From Phytohabitans kaempferiae (GTDB lineage Bacteria > Actinomycetota > Actinomycetes > Mycobacteriales > Micromonosporaceae): DNA of 64,000 nucleotides. The notes below the pieces were generated by a model. The model ran no database searches. It saw only the letters and a list, made by a program, of their open reading frames with translations, and was not told the origin of the DNA. The translations under genes were made by a program, and so were the position numbers. Below, one piece after another: positions 1-9,223 of the stretch; within the stretch, counting starts at the first letter, position 1, and each line of letters begins with the position of its first letter. The stretch covers positions 62,001-126,000 of the forward strand of contig NZ_JBHLUH010000012.1 in assembly GCF_042433955.1 (NCBI RefSeq), in the 5' to 3' direction.

Positions 1-1500
1 CCACCGCGGTACGTCGGGCAGCCCACGCAGCGCTGGTCGGTGATGCTCGGGGGCGTGTGGCGCCGGATGCCCTCCGGGCTGGCGCCGCGCGGCCAGTGGT
101 CGGTCAGCCCGGAGATGGGCGCCGTGCTCGCCGCCGCGCTCCCGACGCTGCTCGCGTTCGCCGCCATCGCGCCCGCGCTGGTGGCCGCGCTGGTCGATCC
201 ACACCAGACGCTCAACCACATCTGGGACGGCCCGCCCGCCGCGCTCACCGCGCCGGACCGCTCGGTCGATCCCAGCGACGTGCTCGGCACGCTGCTGCTC
301 ACCATCGCGGCCGCGCTGGCGGCGATCGGCTTCGGCGGGCGGCGCTTCGCCCAGGCCATCCCGGTGATCCTGCCGGGCGCGGCGGTCACGCTGCTGATCA
401 CGCCGATCGCGTTCGGCGCCGAGTGGCCGGCGTCGACGATGGCCGCGCTCGCCGTCTACACGCTCGCGATGCTCGGCCTCGCGCTCACCCCGCCTCCGCC
501 TCCGGCCGAGCGCGCCCGCGCGCTGCGGGTCACCCGCGTCGTGGTCTTCGCGCTCGGCCTGGCAGCGGGCGGCGCCGGCCTGGCCGGCAGCCTCGCCAGC
601 GAGTCGCTGACGCTCGTCACGCTGGGCGGTTCGGCCGTGGTCGGTGCCATCGCGGCGATCTTCGGGCAGAGCCAGCGGGCCCGCATCCTCGGCTGGCTCA
701 TCGCCGCCGCGTCGGCCATGAGCTTCGTGCTGACCGCCGCGCTGATCGCCGGGCTGCCCGCCGCCTGGTCCGCGTACGGCGTACTCGCCGTCGGGGCCGC
801 CCTCCTCGTGGTCGCCGCCCTGATGCCGCGGCTGCGCCGCCCCGAGGCGTTCCGCGAGGCGGCGACGGTCGAGTGGAGCGGATACGGCGCCGCGCTGGTC
901 GCCCTGGCCCTCGCCTTCGACTCGCTGGGCCACGTGGCCGGCCTGCTCGCCGCGTGGGGCGCCGTACTCGGCATCGCCGCCGCCCGCCCGGGCCGCCGCC
1001 CGCTGGAGCGGCGCACGCTCTTCTGGGCCAGCATCCTGTGCGAGATCGTGGCCTGGTGGCTGTTCATGGCGCTGACCGACGTGTCGGTGCCCGAGGCGTA
1101 CACGCTGCCGTTCGCCGCCCTCGCCCTGCTGGTCGGCCTGATCGAGCTACGTCAGCGCCCCGACCTGAGCAGTTGGACCGCGTACGGCCCCGCACTGATC
1201 GCCGCCTTCGTGCCGACCCTGGTGATCGCCATCCGCACTGACGCCAGCCCCACGCGCGAGGTACTCCTGCTGCTGGGCGCCGTCGCGACGGTCATTTTCG
1301 GGGCCCGCACGCGCCAGCAGGCGCCGCTGGTCATCGGCACGGTGGTCACGGTCATCTCGGCACTGCACGCCCTGACGCTGGTCGGCCTCTCGTGGCTGAT
1401 CCTGATCCCGATCGGCGCGCTGCTCATCTTCTTCGGCGCCACCAACGAGAGCCGCCGCCGCACCCAGGAGCGCTGGCGCGCCGTCACTCGCATGCGCTGA
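1..1500 (+). CDS. Polytopic membrane protein, 3' part only
   Basis: The reading frame is open from the first base of the window and has no start there, so this is the C-terminal ~499 residues of a longer gene. The visible part is almost entirely Ala/Leu/Val-rich hydrophobic stretches, roughly a dozen membrane segments, with short Arg-rich and Pro-rich connecting loops. It ends in a basic tail (TNESRRRTQERWRAVTRMR). No catalytic motif is visible. The composition resembles the long actinobacterial integral membrane proteins annotated as SCO7613-C-terminal-domain proteins, of unknown function. That match is from memory and is weak. The gene converges on purE, and a dispersed repeat fills the gap between them. 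Confidence 0.7.
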   Translation, partial: PPRYVGQPTQRWSVMLGGVWRRMPSGLAPRGQWSVSPEMGAVLAAALPTLLAFAAIAPALVAALVDPHQTLNHIWDGPPAALTAPDRSVDPSDVLGTLLLTIAAALAAIGFGGRRFAQAIPVILPGAAVTLLITPIAFGAEWPASTMAALAVYTLAMLGLALTPPPPPAERARALRVTRVVVFALGLAAGGAGLAGSLASESLTLVTLGGSAVVGAIAAIFGQSQRARILGWLIAAASAMSFVLTAALIAGLPAAWSAYGVLAVGAALLVVAALMPRLRRPEAFREAATVEWSGYGAALVALALAFDSLGHVAGLLAAWGAVLGIAAARPGRRPLERRTLFWASILCEIVAWWLFMALTDVSVPEAYTLPFAALALLVGLIELRQRPDLSSWTAYGPALIAAFVPTLVIAIRTDASPTREVLLLLGAVATVIFGARTRQQAPLVIGTVVTVISALHALTLVGLSWLILIPIGALLIFFGATNESRRRTQERWRAVTRMR

Positions 1501-1525
1501 CGGCGCGTCGCGCGGCCGGAGCTGA

Positions 1526-1594
1526 CAGACCGCGGAGGGCGAGGCCGCGGGAGCAGCGGTCTGGACCGCGACGGGCATCGCGGTAGCCCAAATC
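1526..1594 (+). repeat. Dispersed intergenic repeat, copy A
   Basis: This is one of four related ~75-bp sequences in the window. It shares the core GCGGAGGGCGAGGCCGCGGG, then a GCGGTCTGGACC-type segment, and ends GCATCGCGGTAGCCCA. It can fold: CAGACCGC at 1526-1533 pairs perfectly with GCGGTCTG at 1556-1563. It lies between two convergent genes (membrane protein and purE). The 5' GTCGTG-GGAC block seen in other copies is missing or diverged here. Confidence 0.75.
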
Positions 1595-1599
1595 AGCCC

Positions 1600-2160
1600 T
1601 TAGAGCGAGGCGCGGAGGTTGGCGTCCTTCCGCGCCACCACATCGACCAACTCCTCCTGGAAGGCCACCACACGCGCGCGCAGGGCCTCGTCGGAGGCGG
1701 CGAGGATGCGCACGGCCAGCAGGCCGGCGTTGCGCGCGCCGGCGATCGACACGGTCGCCACCGGGATGCCGGCGGGCATCTGGACGATCGACAGCAGCGA
1801 GTCCATGCCATCGAGGTGCTTGAGCGGGACGGGCACGCCGATGACCGGCAGTGGCGTGACCGAGGCGACCATGCCGGGCAGGTGGGCGGCGCCGCCGGCG
1901 CCCGCGATGATGACACGCAGGCCGCGCGTGGCGGCGCTCTGGGCGTACTCGACCATGCCGACCGGCGTGCGGTGGGCGCTGACGACCCGCACCTCGTAGG
2001 GGACCGCGAACTCGGCGAGGGCGTCGGCCGCGGCCTTCATCGTCGGCCAGTCGGAGTCGCTGCCCATGATGACGCCCACCGTCGCGGCGCCGCCCCCGTC
2101 CCCGCCAGCGGAGACAGCACCGCCCGCGAAGCCGGCGGCGGCGGTCGGACCCGTACTCAT
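1600..2160 (-). CDS. purE: N5-carboxyaminoimidazole ribonucleotide mutase (PurE)
   Basis: PurE (186 aa) converts N5-CAIR to CAIR in de novo purine synthesis in the cytoplasm, using the product of the adjacent PurK. The class I PurE signatures are present: the GVIMGSDSDWPTM phosphate and ribose-binding segment, the VSAHRTP motif with the catalytic His, and GAGGAAHLPGM. The family usually starts near the VGVIMGS segment. Here a ~28-residue Gly/Ala-rich N-terminal extension precedes it, so the start could lie further downstream. The ATG at 2160 overlaps the purK stop by 4 bp (ATGA), which indicates translational coupling in a purK-purE operon. Identification is firm. Confidence 0.95.
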   Translation of the reverse strand: MSTGPTAAAGFAGGAVSAGGDGGGAATVGVIMGSDSDWPTMKAAADALAEFAVPYEVRVVSAHRTPVGMVEYAQSAATRGLRVIIAGAGGAAHLPGMVASVTPLPVIGVPVPLKHLDGMDSLLSIVQMPAGIPVATVSIAGARNAGLLAVRILAASDEALRARVVAFQEELVDVVARKDANLRASL

Positions 2161-3290
2161 GCGCCCTCCTGGAGCCAGCGGGCGGCGCGTGCGGCGCGGG
2201 CCCGTACGTCGTCCATGTCGTCGCCGAGCACCGTGACGTGCCCGATCTTGCGGCCGGGGCGGACCTGCTTGCCGTACAGGTGGACCTTGGCGCCCGGGTC
2301 GGTCGCGAAGAGGTGGTGCAGGCGCTCGTCGATGCCGAGGCCACCGGGCGGGCCGCCCAGCACGTTGGCCATCACCACCGCGGGCGCGGTCAGCGCGGTC
2401 TCGCCCATCGGGTAGTCGAGTACGGCCCGCAGGTGCTGCTCGAACTGTGACGTGCGCGCGCCCTCGATCGTCCAGTGTCCCGAGTTGTGCGGGCGCATGG
2501 CGAGCTCGTTGACGACCAGGCCGCCGTCGACCTCGAACAGTTCGACGGCGAGCATGCCCACGACGTCGAGCGCCGTGGCGATGTCGATCGCGAGCTGCTG
2601 AGCCGCCACCGCGAGCGCCTCCGGCAGGTCGGGCGCGGGCGCGAGCACCTCCACGCAGATGCCGCCCTGCTGCACGGTCTCGACCACCGGATAGGCCGCG
2701 ACCTGCCCAAACGGCGAGCGGGCCACCTGCACGGCCAGCTCCCGCCGCAGTGGCACGCGCTCCTCGGCGATCAGCTCCACGCCGGGCGGCAGCGGGTCGT
2801 CCGGGCCGAGCATCCACACGCCCCGCCCGTCGTAGCCGCCGCGGACCGCCTTGCCCACCACCGGCCAGCCGACCTCGGCACCGAACGCCCGCACCTCATC
2901 GGCCGACCCGATCGGGCGCCAGCGCGGCACCGGTGCGCCGAGGGCGGCGAGCCGCTCGCGCATGGCGCGCTTGTCCTGGGCGTAGACGAGCGCGTCCGCC
3001 CCAGGATGCACCGCCACGCCCGACGCGGCCAGCTCGCGCACCGCCTCGGTGGGCACGTGCTCGTGGTCGAAGGTGACGACGTCGCACCCCTTGGCGAACG
3101 TGCGGAGCGCCGCCAGGTCGGTGTGATCGCCGTACTGCACGTCGGCGGCGACCAGCGCGGCACCATCCTCGGGCGAGGCGGCGAGCACGCGCAGCGACTG
3201 GCCGAGGGCGATCGCGGCCTGATGGGTCATCCGGGCCAGCTGCCCACCGCCCACCATGCCGACAACGGGCAGACCGGTTCGGGTATCCAT
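2157..3290 (-). CDS. purK: 5-(carboxyamino)imidazole ribonucleotide synthase (PurK)
   Basis: PurK (377 aa from the ATG at 3290) is an ATP-grasp enzyme. It carboxylates AIR with bicarbonate and ATP to give N5-CAIR, the PurE substrate. The N-terminal GMVGGGQLARM motif is typical of the family. Further on come the VTFDHEHVP segment, the ATP-grasp KAVRGGYDGRGV loop, and the C-terminal EVDGGLVVNELAMRPHNSGHWT stretch, which carries the metal-binding Glu and Asn and the HNSGHWT motif. A start at 3326 is possible in frame, but MDTRTGLPVVG fits the family N-terminus better. The gene is divergent from padR with ~100 bp between the starts. Confidence 0.95.
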   Translation of the reverse strand: MDTRTGLPVVGMVGGGQLARMTHQAAIALGQSLRVLAASPEDGAALVAADVQYGDHTDLAALRTFAKGCDVVTFDHEHVPTEAVRELAASGVAVHPGADALVYAQDKRAMRERLAALGAPVPRWRPIGSADEVRAFGAEVGWPVVGKAVRGGYDGRGVWMLGPDDPLPPGVELIAEERVPLRRELAVQVARSPFGQVAAYPVVETVQQGGICVEVLAPAPDLPEALAVAAQQLAIDIATALDVVGMLAVELFEVDGGLVVNELAMRPHNSGHWTIEGARTSQFEQHLRAVLDYPMGETALTAPAVVMANVLGGPPGGLGIDERLHHLFATDPGAKVHLYGKQVRPGRKIGHVTVLGDDMDDVRARAARAARWLQEGA

Positions 3291-3390
3291 CTCGCGCGCA
3301 AGCCTAGCTGCACTTTCCGCCCCCACTCAGGTGAGGGGCGCGCGTGCCGGCCGAAGGGCCACACCGCCCGACCTGACACAATCGCGCGTC

Positions 3391-3912
3391 ATGCGACCGC
3401 TGAACGCCACCGCCGCGTCCCTGCTGGGCTTCCTGCACGAAGGGCCGATGACCGGCTGGGACCTGGTCGCCGCCGCGCAGGAGCGGATCGGTGACTTCTG
3501 GTCCCTCACGCAGAGTCAGGTGTACCGGGAGCTGAGCACGATGGCCGAGGCGGGGCTGCTGCGCGCCGGTGCACGGGGGCGGCGTGACCGCAAGCCGTAC
3601 GAGATCACCGACGCCGGGCGGGAGGCCTTCGCCAAGTGGGTCGACAAGGAGCCCGGCCCGGAGACCATCCGCTTCCCGCTGCTGCTCACCGTCATGTTCG
3701 GCCGCCACCTGCCGCCTGAGCGGCTCGCCGCCTACCTGGAGGCGCACCGGGCGGCGCACGCCGAGCGGCTGGCCGACTACGAGCGGGAGCGGGCCGAGCT
3801 GCCGCCCGACGCCGACCCGCACGCGGTGGCCACGCTCACCTTCGGCCTGGCGTACGAGAGGGCCGTGCTGGACTGGTTCGACGCTCTCCCCGCCGGGCTG
3901 GGGAGCCGCTGA
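3391..3912 (+). CDS. PadR-family transcriptional regulator
   Basis: This 173-aa protein has an N-terminal PadR winged helix (about residues 8-80), recognisable from LGFLHEGPMTGWDL, SQVYRELSTMAEAGLL and the KPYEITDAGREAF wing. It is followed by the helical Vir_act_alpha_C dimerisation domain. PadR proteins usually repress a nearby or their own promoter and respond to small ligands. The target here is unknown. The start is the ATG at 3391. The in-frame ATG at 3256 would add an atypical extension that overlaps purK. The last 77 bp overlap the 3' end of the convergent asparagine-synthetase-like gene. Confidence 0.85.
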   Translation: MRPLNATAASLLGFLHEGPMTGWDLVAAAQERIGDFWSLTQSQVYRELSTMAEAGLLRAGARGRRDRKPYEITDAGREAFAKWVDKEPGPETIRFPLLLTVMFGRHLPPERLAAYLEAHRAAHAERLADYERERAELPPDADPHAVATLTFGLAYERAVLDWFDALPAGLGSR

Positions 3913-5869
3913 GCACCACCACGATCGGGTCGGTGGCGAGCGGGTCGTCCGCGCACAGCTCGGCGGCGAGGGCGGCGTCCAGCTCCCCCGCCACGCCCAC
4001 CACCCCGCCCGCGCCCACGATCGCGCAGCCGCCCAGCGTCGCGTACGCCTCCTCCGGCAGCGCCGTGCGCAGGGCGGCCAGCACCTCCGCGGCGACGCGC
4101 GCGGGCTCCTCCGGCGGGAGCACGACGCAGACCCCGCCCGGCCGCGGTCCCCGTACCCCGTGGATGGCGGCCGGACCGACCGCGGCCCGCAGCGTGCCGA
4201 CCCGCTCGACCGCCACTTGGGCCGTCCACGGGTCGTGGAGGCCCGCGGTCGGGCGGGCCCACCGGTGCAGCGCCCGCGCGACGGCGCCGGGCTCGATCTC
4301 CCACACCGCCCGCGTGCGCCCCTGCACGACCGCGACCGGCAGCGCGGCGAGGAGCACGTGCCAGCGACCCCGCCGATACGCCTTGCGCCCCAGCCCGGCC
4401 AGGCACTCGCCGACATACCAGGCGACCTTCTCCGGCAGCTTGTCGCCGGCAGCGAAGACCTCTGTGGACACCGGCACGCGTGTCCACTGTGCACTCGCCG
4501 CCGTCGCCTCGGCCCTGAAGGTCCGATGCGGACGACGCGTGCGACTCGGCGGGGCAAGGGTTTGCAGCCAACGCTCCACAATGTACCGACGGAAGGTGGC
4601 CCCGGTGTCCACCTGCCCGCCGCCGAAGAGGGCGGTGAGCGCCTCCCACGACGGCCGCCGCGCGCCGGGCAGCCGCGGGTCGAGGAGCGCGGCGGCGAGG
4701 TCGGCCCGCATCCGCACCAGCACATCGCGCATCGGCGGGAGCAGGCTGTGCGCGGCGTGCGCGATGGCGAACTTGGCGGCCGGCGACGGCAGCGTGCCCT
4801 CCACGATCGCGGCCAGCTCGGCCCGCAACACCGGCCCGGTCGAGGGAAGCGCGCGGAGCGGGAAGCGGACGGTCACGCCGTACCGGCTCTCCAGCCGGTC
4901 CGCGACCCGGGCCAGGTGGGCGCCGCCGCCGGAGGTGTCGATCAGCGTGTCCACCTCGCCCGCCGTGGCCCGCGCGGTCGCCCAGGTCAGGTAGCTGTCC
5001 AGGTCGGGCACCGGCTCGCCGAGGTCGGCGAGGAGGCCGTCGATGTCGAACTCGTCGGCGAAGTGCGGCTGCGCGCGGTGCCGCGCTCCGGTCGAGGTGA
5101 CCGACCCCAGCACCGCCGCCGCTAAGTCGGCCGCCAAGGTGCTCACTCCGGGGAAGGTGGCCGAGTAAACGGTCAGCGCGCGGCGCCCCTCCGCACCGGT
5201 CAGCGCGGCGCCCACGGTGGCCGCGCCGGCCAGCCCGTGCCCGAAGCGCACGCCGATCCGCCCGCGCCCGATCGCCGCGTCCAGCAGCGAGCGCGCGAAG
5301 CGTCCGGCACCGTCGCGCGCGGCCACGTTCTTGCGGGTACGGGCACCGCCGGCGACCTCCACGACCTCGCCAGGCAGGACGCGGCGGATGCCGGCGTAGA
5401 ACGTGGCGGCCGTGTCGTCGCACGCGCCGGTGGCGATGAAGCGCCCCACCACGCCCTCGTCCGGCTCGGCGGGCACGCCGGCGGCGAGCAACGCGCCCGG
5501 CTCCGAGGCGGCGAGGATGCCGCCCGCCGTCTCGGCGTAGTAGAGCGGCGGGCCGTCGCCGTTGCGAGCGAGTACGAGTGCGCCGCGGGCCGGGTCGGCG
5601 AGGATCAGCGCGTACGGCTCGGGACCGGCCACCAGACCCGCCGCGCCGCGCGCCGCGTACCCCGCCGCGAGCGCGCTGGTCTCGGCGATCCCGTCGACGG
5701 CGAGGGCGACCCCGCCGTGCTCGTGTACGGCCGGCATGCTCGCCCGCACCAGCAGGCGGATCGCGCCGGCTCGCCAGGTGGCCGGTTCGGCGCCGCGGCG
5801 GGCGAGCGCGGTCGAGAGGGCGGTCAGGACGTTTTCGGGCGCGCCGAAGGAGGCAGCGATTCCGGCCAT
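3836..5869 (-). CDS. Asparagine-synthetase-like protein with eroded active sites
   Basis: This 677-aa protein has the two-domain layout of AsnB. An Ntn-type amidotransferase-like domain (about 1-180) starts MAGI where class II amidotransferases have the catalytic Cys of MCGI. A synthetase-like domain follows (about 190-430). Its PP-loop position reads RFGHGLAGAATV instead of SGGxDS, and the SGDGxDE position reads DTSGGGAHLA. The ~240-residue C-terminal region (KLPEKVAWYVGECLAGLGRK onward) is not recognised. Both catalytic sites appear lost, so it is probably a non-catalytic or repurposed paralogue. That is inference. It starts 9 bp after the YyaL-like gene, suggesting one operon, and overlaps padR tail to tail by 77 bp. 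Confidence 0.7.
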   Translation of the reverse strand: MAGIAASFGAPENVLTALSTALARRGAEPATWRAGAIRLLVRASMPAVHEHGGVALAVDGIAETSALAAGYAARGAAGLVAGPEPYALILADPARGALVLARNGDGPPLYYAETAGGILAASEPGALLAAGVPAEPDEGVVGRFIATGACDDTAATFYAGIRRVLPGEVVEVAGGARTRKNVAARDGAGRFARSLLDAAIGRGRIGVRFGHGLAGAATVGAALTGAEGRRALTVYSATFPGVSTLAADLAAAVLGSVTSTGARHRAQPHFADEFDIDGLLADLGEPVPDLDSYLTWATARATAGEVDTLIDTSGGGAHLARVADRLESRYGVTVRFPLRALPSTGPVLRAELAAIVEGTLPSPAAKFAIAHAAHSLLPPMRDVLVRMRADLAAALLDPRLPGARRPSWEALTALFGGGQVDTGATFRRYIVERWLQTLAPPSRTRRPHRTFRAEATAASAQWTRVPVSTEVFAAGDKLPEKVAWYVGECLAGLGRKAYRRGRWHVLLAALPVAVVQGRTRAVWEIEPGAVARALHRWARPTAGLHDPWTAQVAVERVGTLRAAVGPAAIHGVRGPRPGGVCVVLPPEEPARVAAEVLAALRTALPEEAYATLGGCAIVGAGGVVGVAGELDAALAAELCADDPLATDPIVVVLSGSPARRGERRTSPARPSRTPGRR

Positions 5870-5878
5870 TAGCCGATT

Positions 5879-7888
<2,010 letters not shown>

Positions 7889-8018
7889 CCCTCCACCCTC
7901 TCACGCGTCGCGGTGTCCTCGCCGGACCGGCGAGGCTGGTCGGTTGTGCCGTGTTCGAGTCGTTGATTGGTTGATTAGCCGACAACTGGGCATAACCGTC
8001 TGCTGTCAGCCTGTGGCC

Positions 8019-8984
8019 ATGCGTACGCTCTGGACGCGGGTCCGCCCCGTCGTCACCAATGCCTGGCTCGGCTTCGCCGTCCTGGCCGCGAGCGCTGTGG
8101 TGTCGGTGTGGAGCCTCGCGAGCGTGCCGCGGGCCTCGCCGCTGCCGGTGCTGCTCGGCCTGCTGCCGTGGACGATCGGCAAGTACCTGCTCTGCCCGCT
8201 GCGGTGGCACGCGCTGTCGATGAGCGGGCGCAGCCGCTGGTGGCACATCCGCGCGTACGCCGAGAGCGAGCTGATCGGCCTCGTCTCGCCCGTGCACGCC
8301 GGCGCCGACCTGTGGCGCGTACACCGCCTCCACCAGGTCGGCCTGGGGCGCACGGTGGCGGTCGCCGAGGTCGCGATGGACCGCGTGATCGGCGTGGCGG
8401 GCATCGCCCTGACCGTGGTACTCGCCGGCGTCACCCTCCCCTGGCAGATGCTCGCCGCCTTCGCGGCCGTGGCGACCGTGGCGGTGGTCGCCGCCCTGGT
8501 CGCACACCGCCGCCGCCCCGACCTGCTCGCCCGCCGCCCGCTGCCCGGACCAGGTGTGCTGGGCATGGGGCTGGCCATCTCGGTCGCGTACCAGGTGGGC
8601 GTGGCCGGCCTGATCCTCGGCGCGGTCGTCGGTGTGGGCAGCGGCGTGGGTCTGGTCGGCCTCATCACGATCTTCGCCGCCAGCCAGCTCGCCAGCATCG
8701 TCCCCCGCATCGGCGGCGCCGACCCGCACAACGCCGCGCTCGCCGTGGGCCTGGCCTCGCTGGGCGTCCCCTGGACGGCAGCGCTGGGCGCGATCTCGCT
8801 GGTGGCGGTGGTCCCCTGGATCCCCGCCCTGCTCCTGGGCGGTGGCAGCTTCGCCGCCCGCCGGGTCGCCGCCCTGCTGGCGACCGGCGCACGCCCCCGG
8901 CTCGCCGCGCTCCTCCCGAGGCACTCACCACGCCGCCGGCTCGCTCCCGACCTGGAGCCGGAGCCCACGCCGCTCCAGCCGTAG
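8019..8984 (+). CDS. Lysylphosphatidylglycerol-synthase-type (UPF0104) membrane protein
   Basis: This 321-aa integral membrane protein has about 8 hydrophobic segments. The conserved marks of the UPF0104/LPG_synthase_TM family are present: LLPWTIGKYLLCPLRWHAL, the ELIGLVSPVHAGADLWRVHRL segment after the second helix, and VAEVAMDRVIG. In MprF such a domain flips or synthesises aminoacyl-lipids. Stand-alone members are of uncertain function in the actinobacterial envelope. The start chosen is the ATG at 8019 (MRTLWTRV). The in-frame upstream region to 7836 is not hydrophobic and overlaps the divergent YyaL gene. The last ~30 residues are a Pro/Arg-rich cytoplasmic tail. Confidence 0.8.
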   Translation: MRTLWTRVRPVVTNAWLGFAVLAASAVVSVWSLASVPRASPLPVLLGLLPWTIGKYLLCPLRWHALSMSGRSRWWHIRAYAESELIGLVSPVHAGADLWRVHRLHQVGLGRTVAVAEVAMDRVIGVAGIALTVVLAGVTLPWQMLAAFAAVATVAVVAALVAHRRRPDLLARRPLPGPGVLGMGLAISVAYQVGVAGLILGAVVGVGSGVGLVGLITIFAASQLASIVPRIGGADPHNAALAVGLASLGVPWTAALGAISLVAVVPWIPALLLGGGSFAARRVAALLATGARPRLAALLPRHSPRRRLAPDLEPEPTPLQP

Positions 8985-9004
8985 CGGACCTGTTTCAGAA
9001 GACA

Positions 9005-9080
9005 GATCCGGGCTACCGCGATCTGCGTCGCGGTCCCGGCCCGCTGCTCCCGCAGCCTCGCCCTCCGCGTCCACACGACC
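9005..9080 (-). repeat. Dispersed intergenic repeat, copy B
   Basis: Read on the minus strand this matches copies C and D closely: GGTCGTGTGGACGCGGAGGG, then a GCGGGAGCAGCGG block, and ATCGCGGTAGCCCGGATC at the end. It lies between the convergent ends of the LPG-synthase-like gene (8984) and the GGDEF-EAL gene (9224). Nothing else is recognisable in the 240-bp gap. Confidence 0.8.
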
Positions 9081-9223
9081 CCGCTCGGCCGGCGACACGT
9101 CATGTCCAGGCCGTCGTGGTCGCGGTCCCTTCCCGTCCGCGACGCGGTGAGCACAAAGTGGACACCGGCGCGCGGTGTGGTCCGTGACGACTGATCGCAG
9201 CGGCGAGCGCGGGCCGCCGCGGG

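Noticed and set aside
3836..5869. Lasso-peptide cyclase or other biosynthetic cluster based on the asparagine-synthetase-like gene
   Set aside because: No leader peptidase (McjB-like), RRE or precursor nearby, and the PP-loop is eroded.
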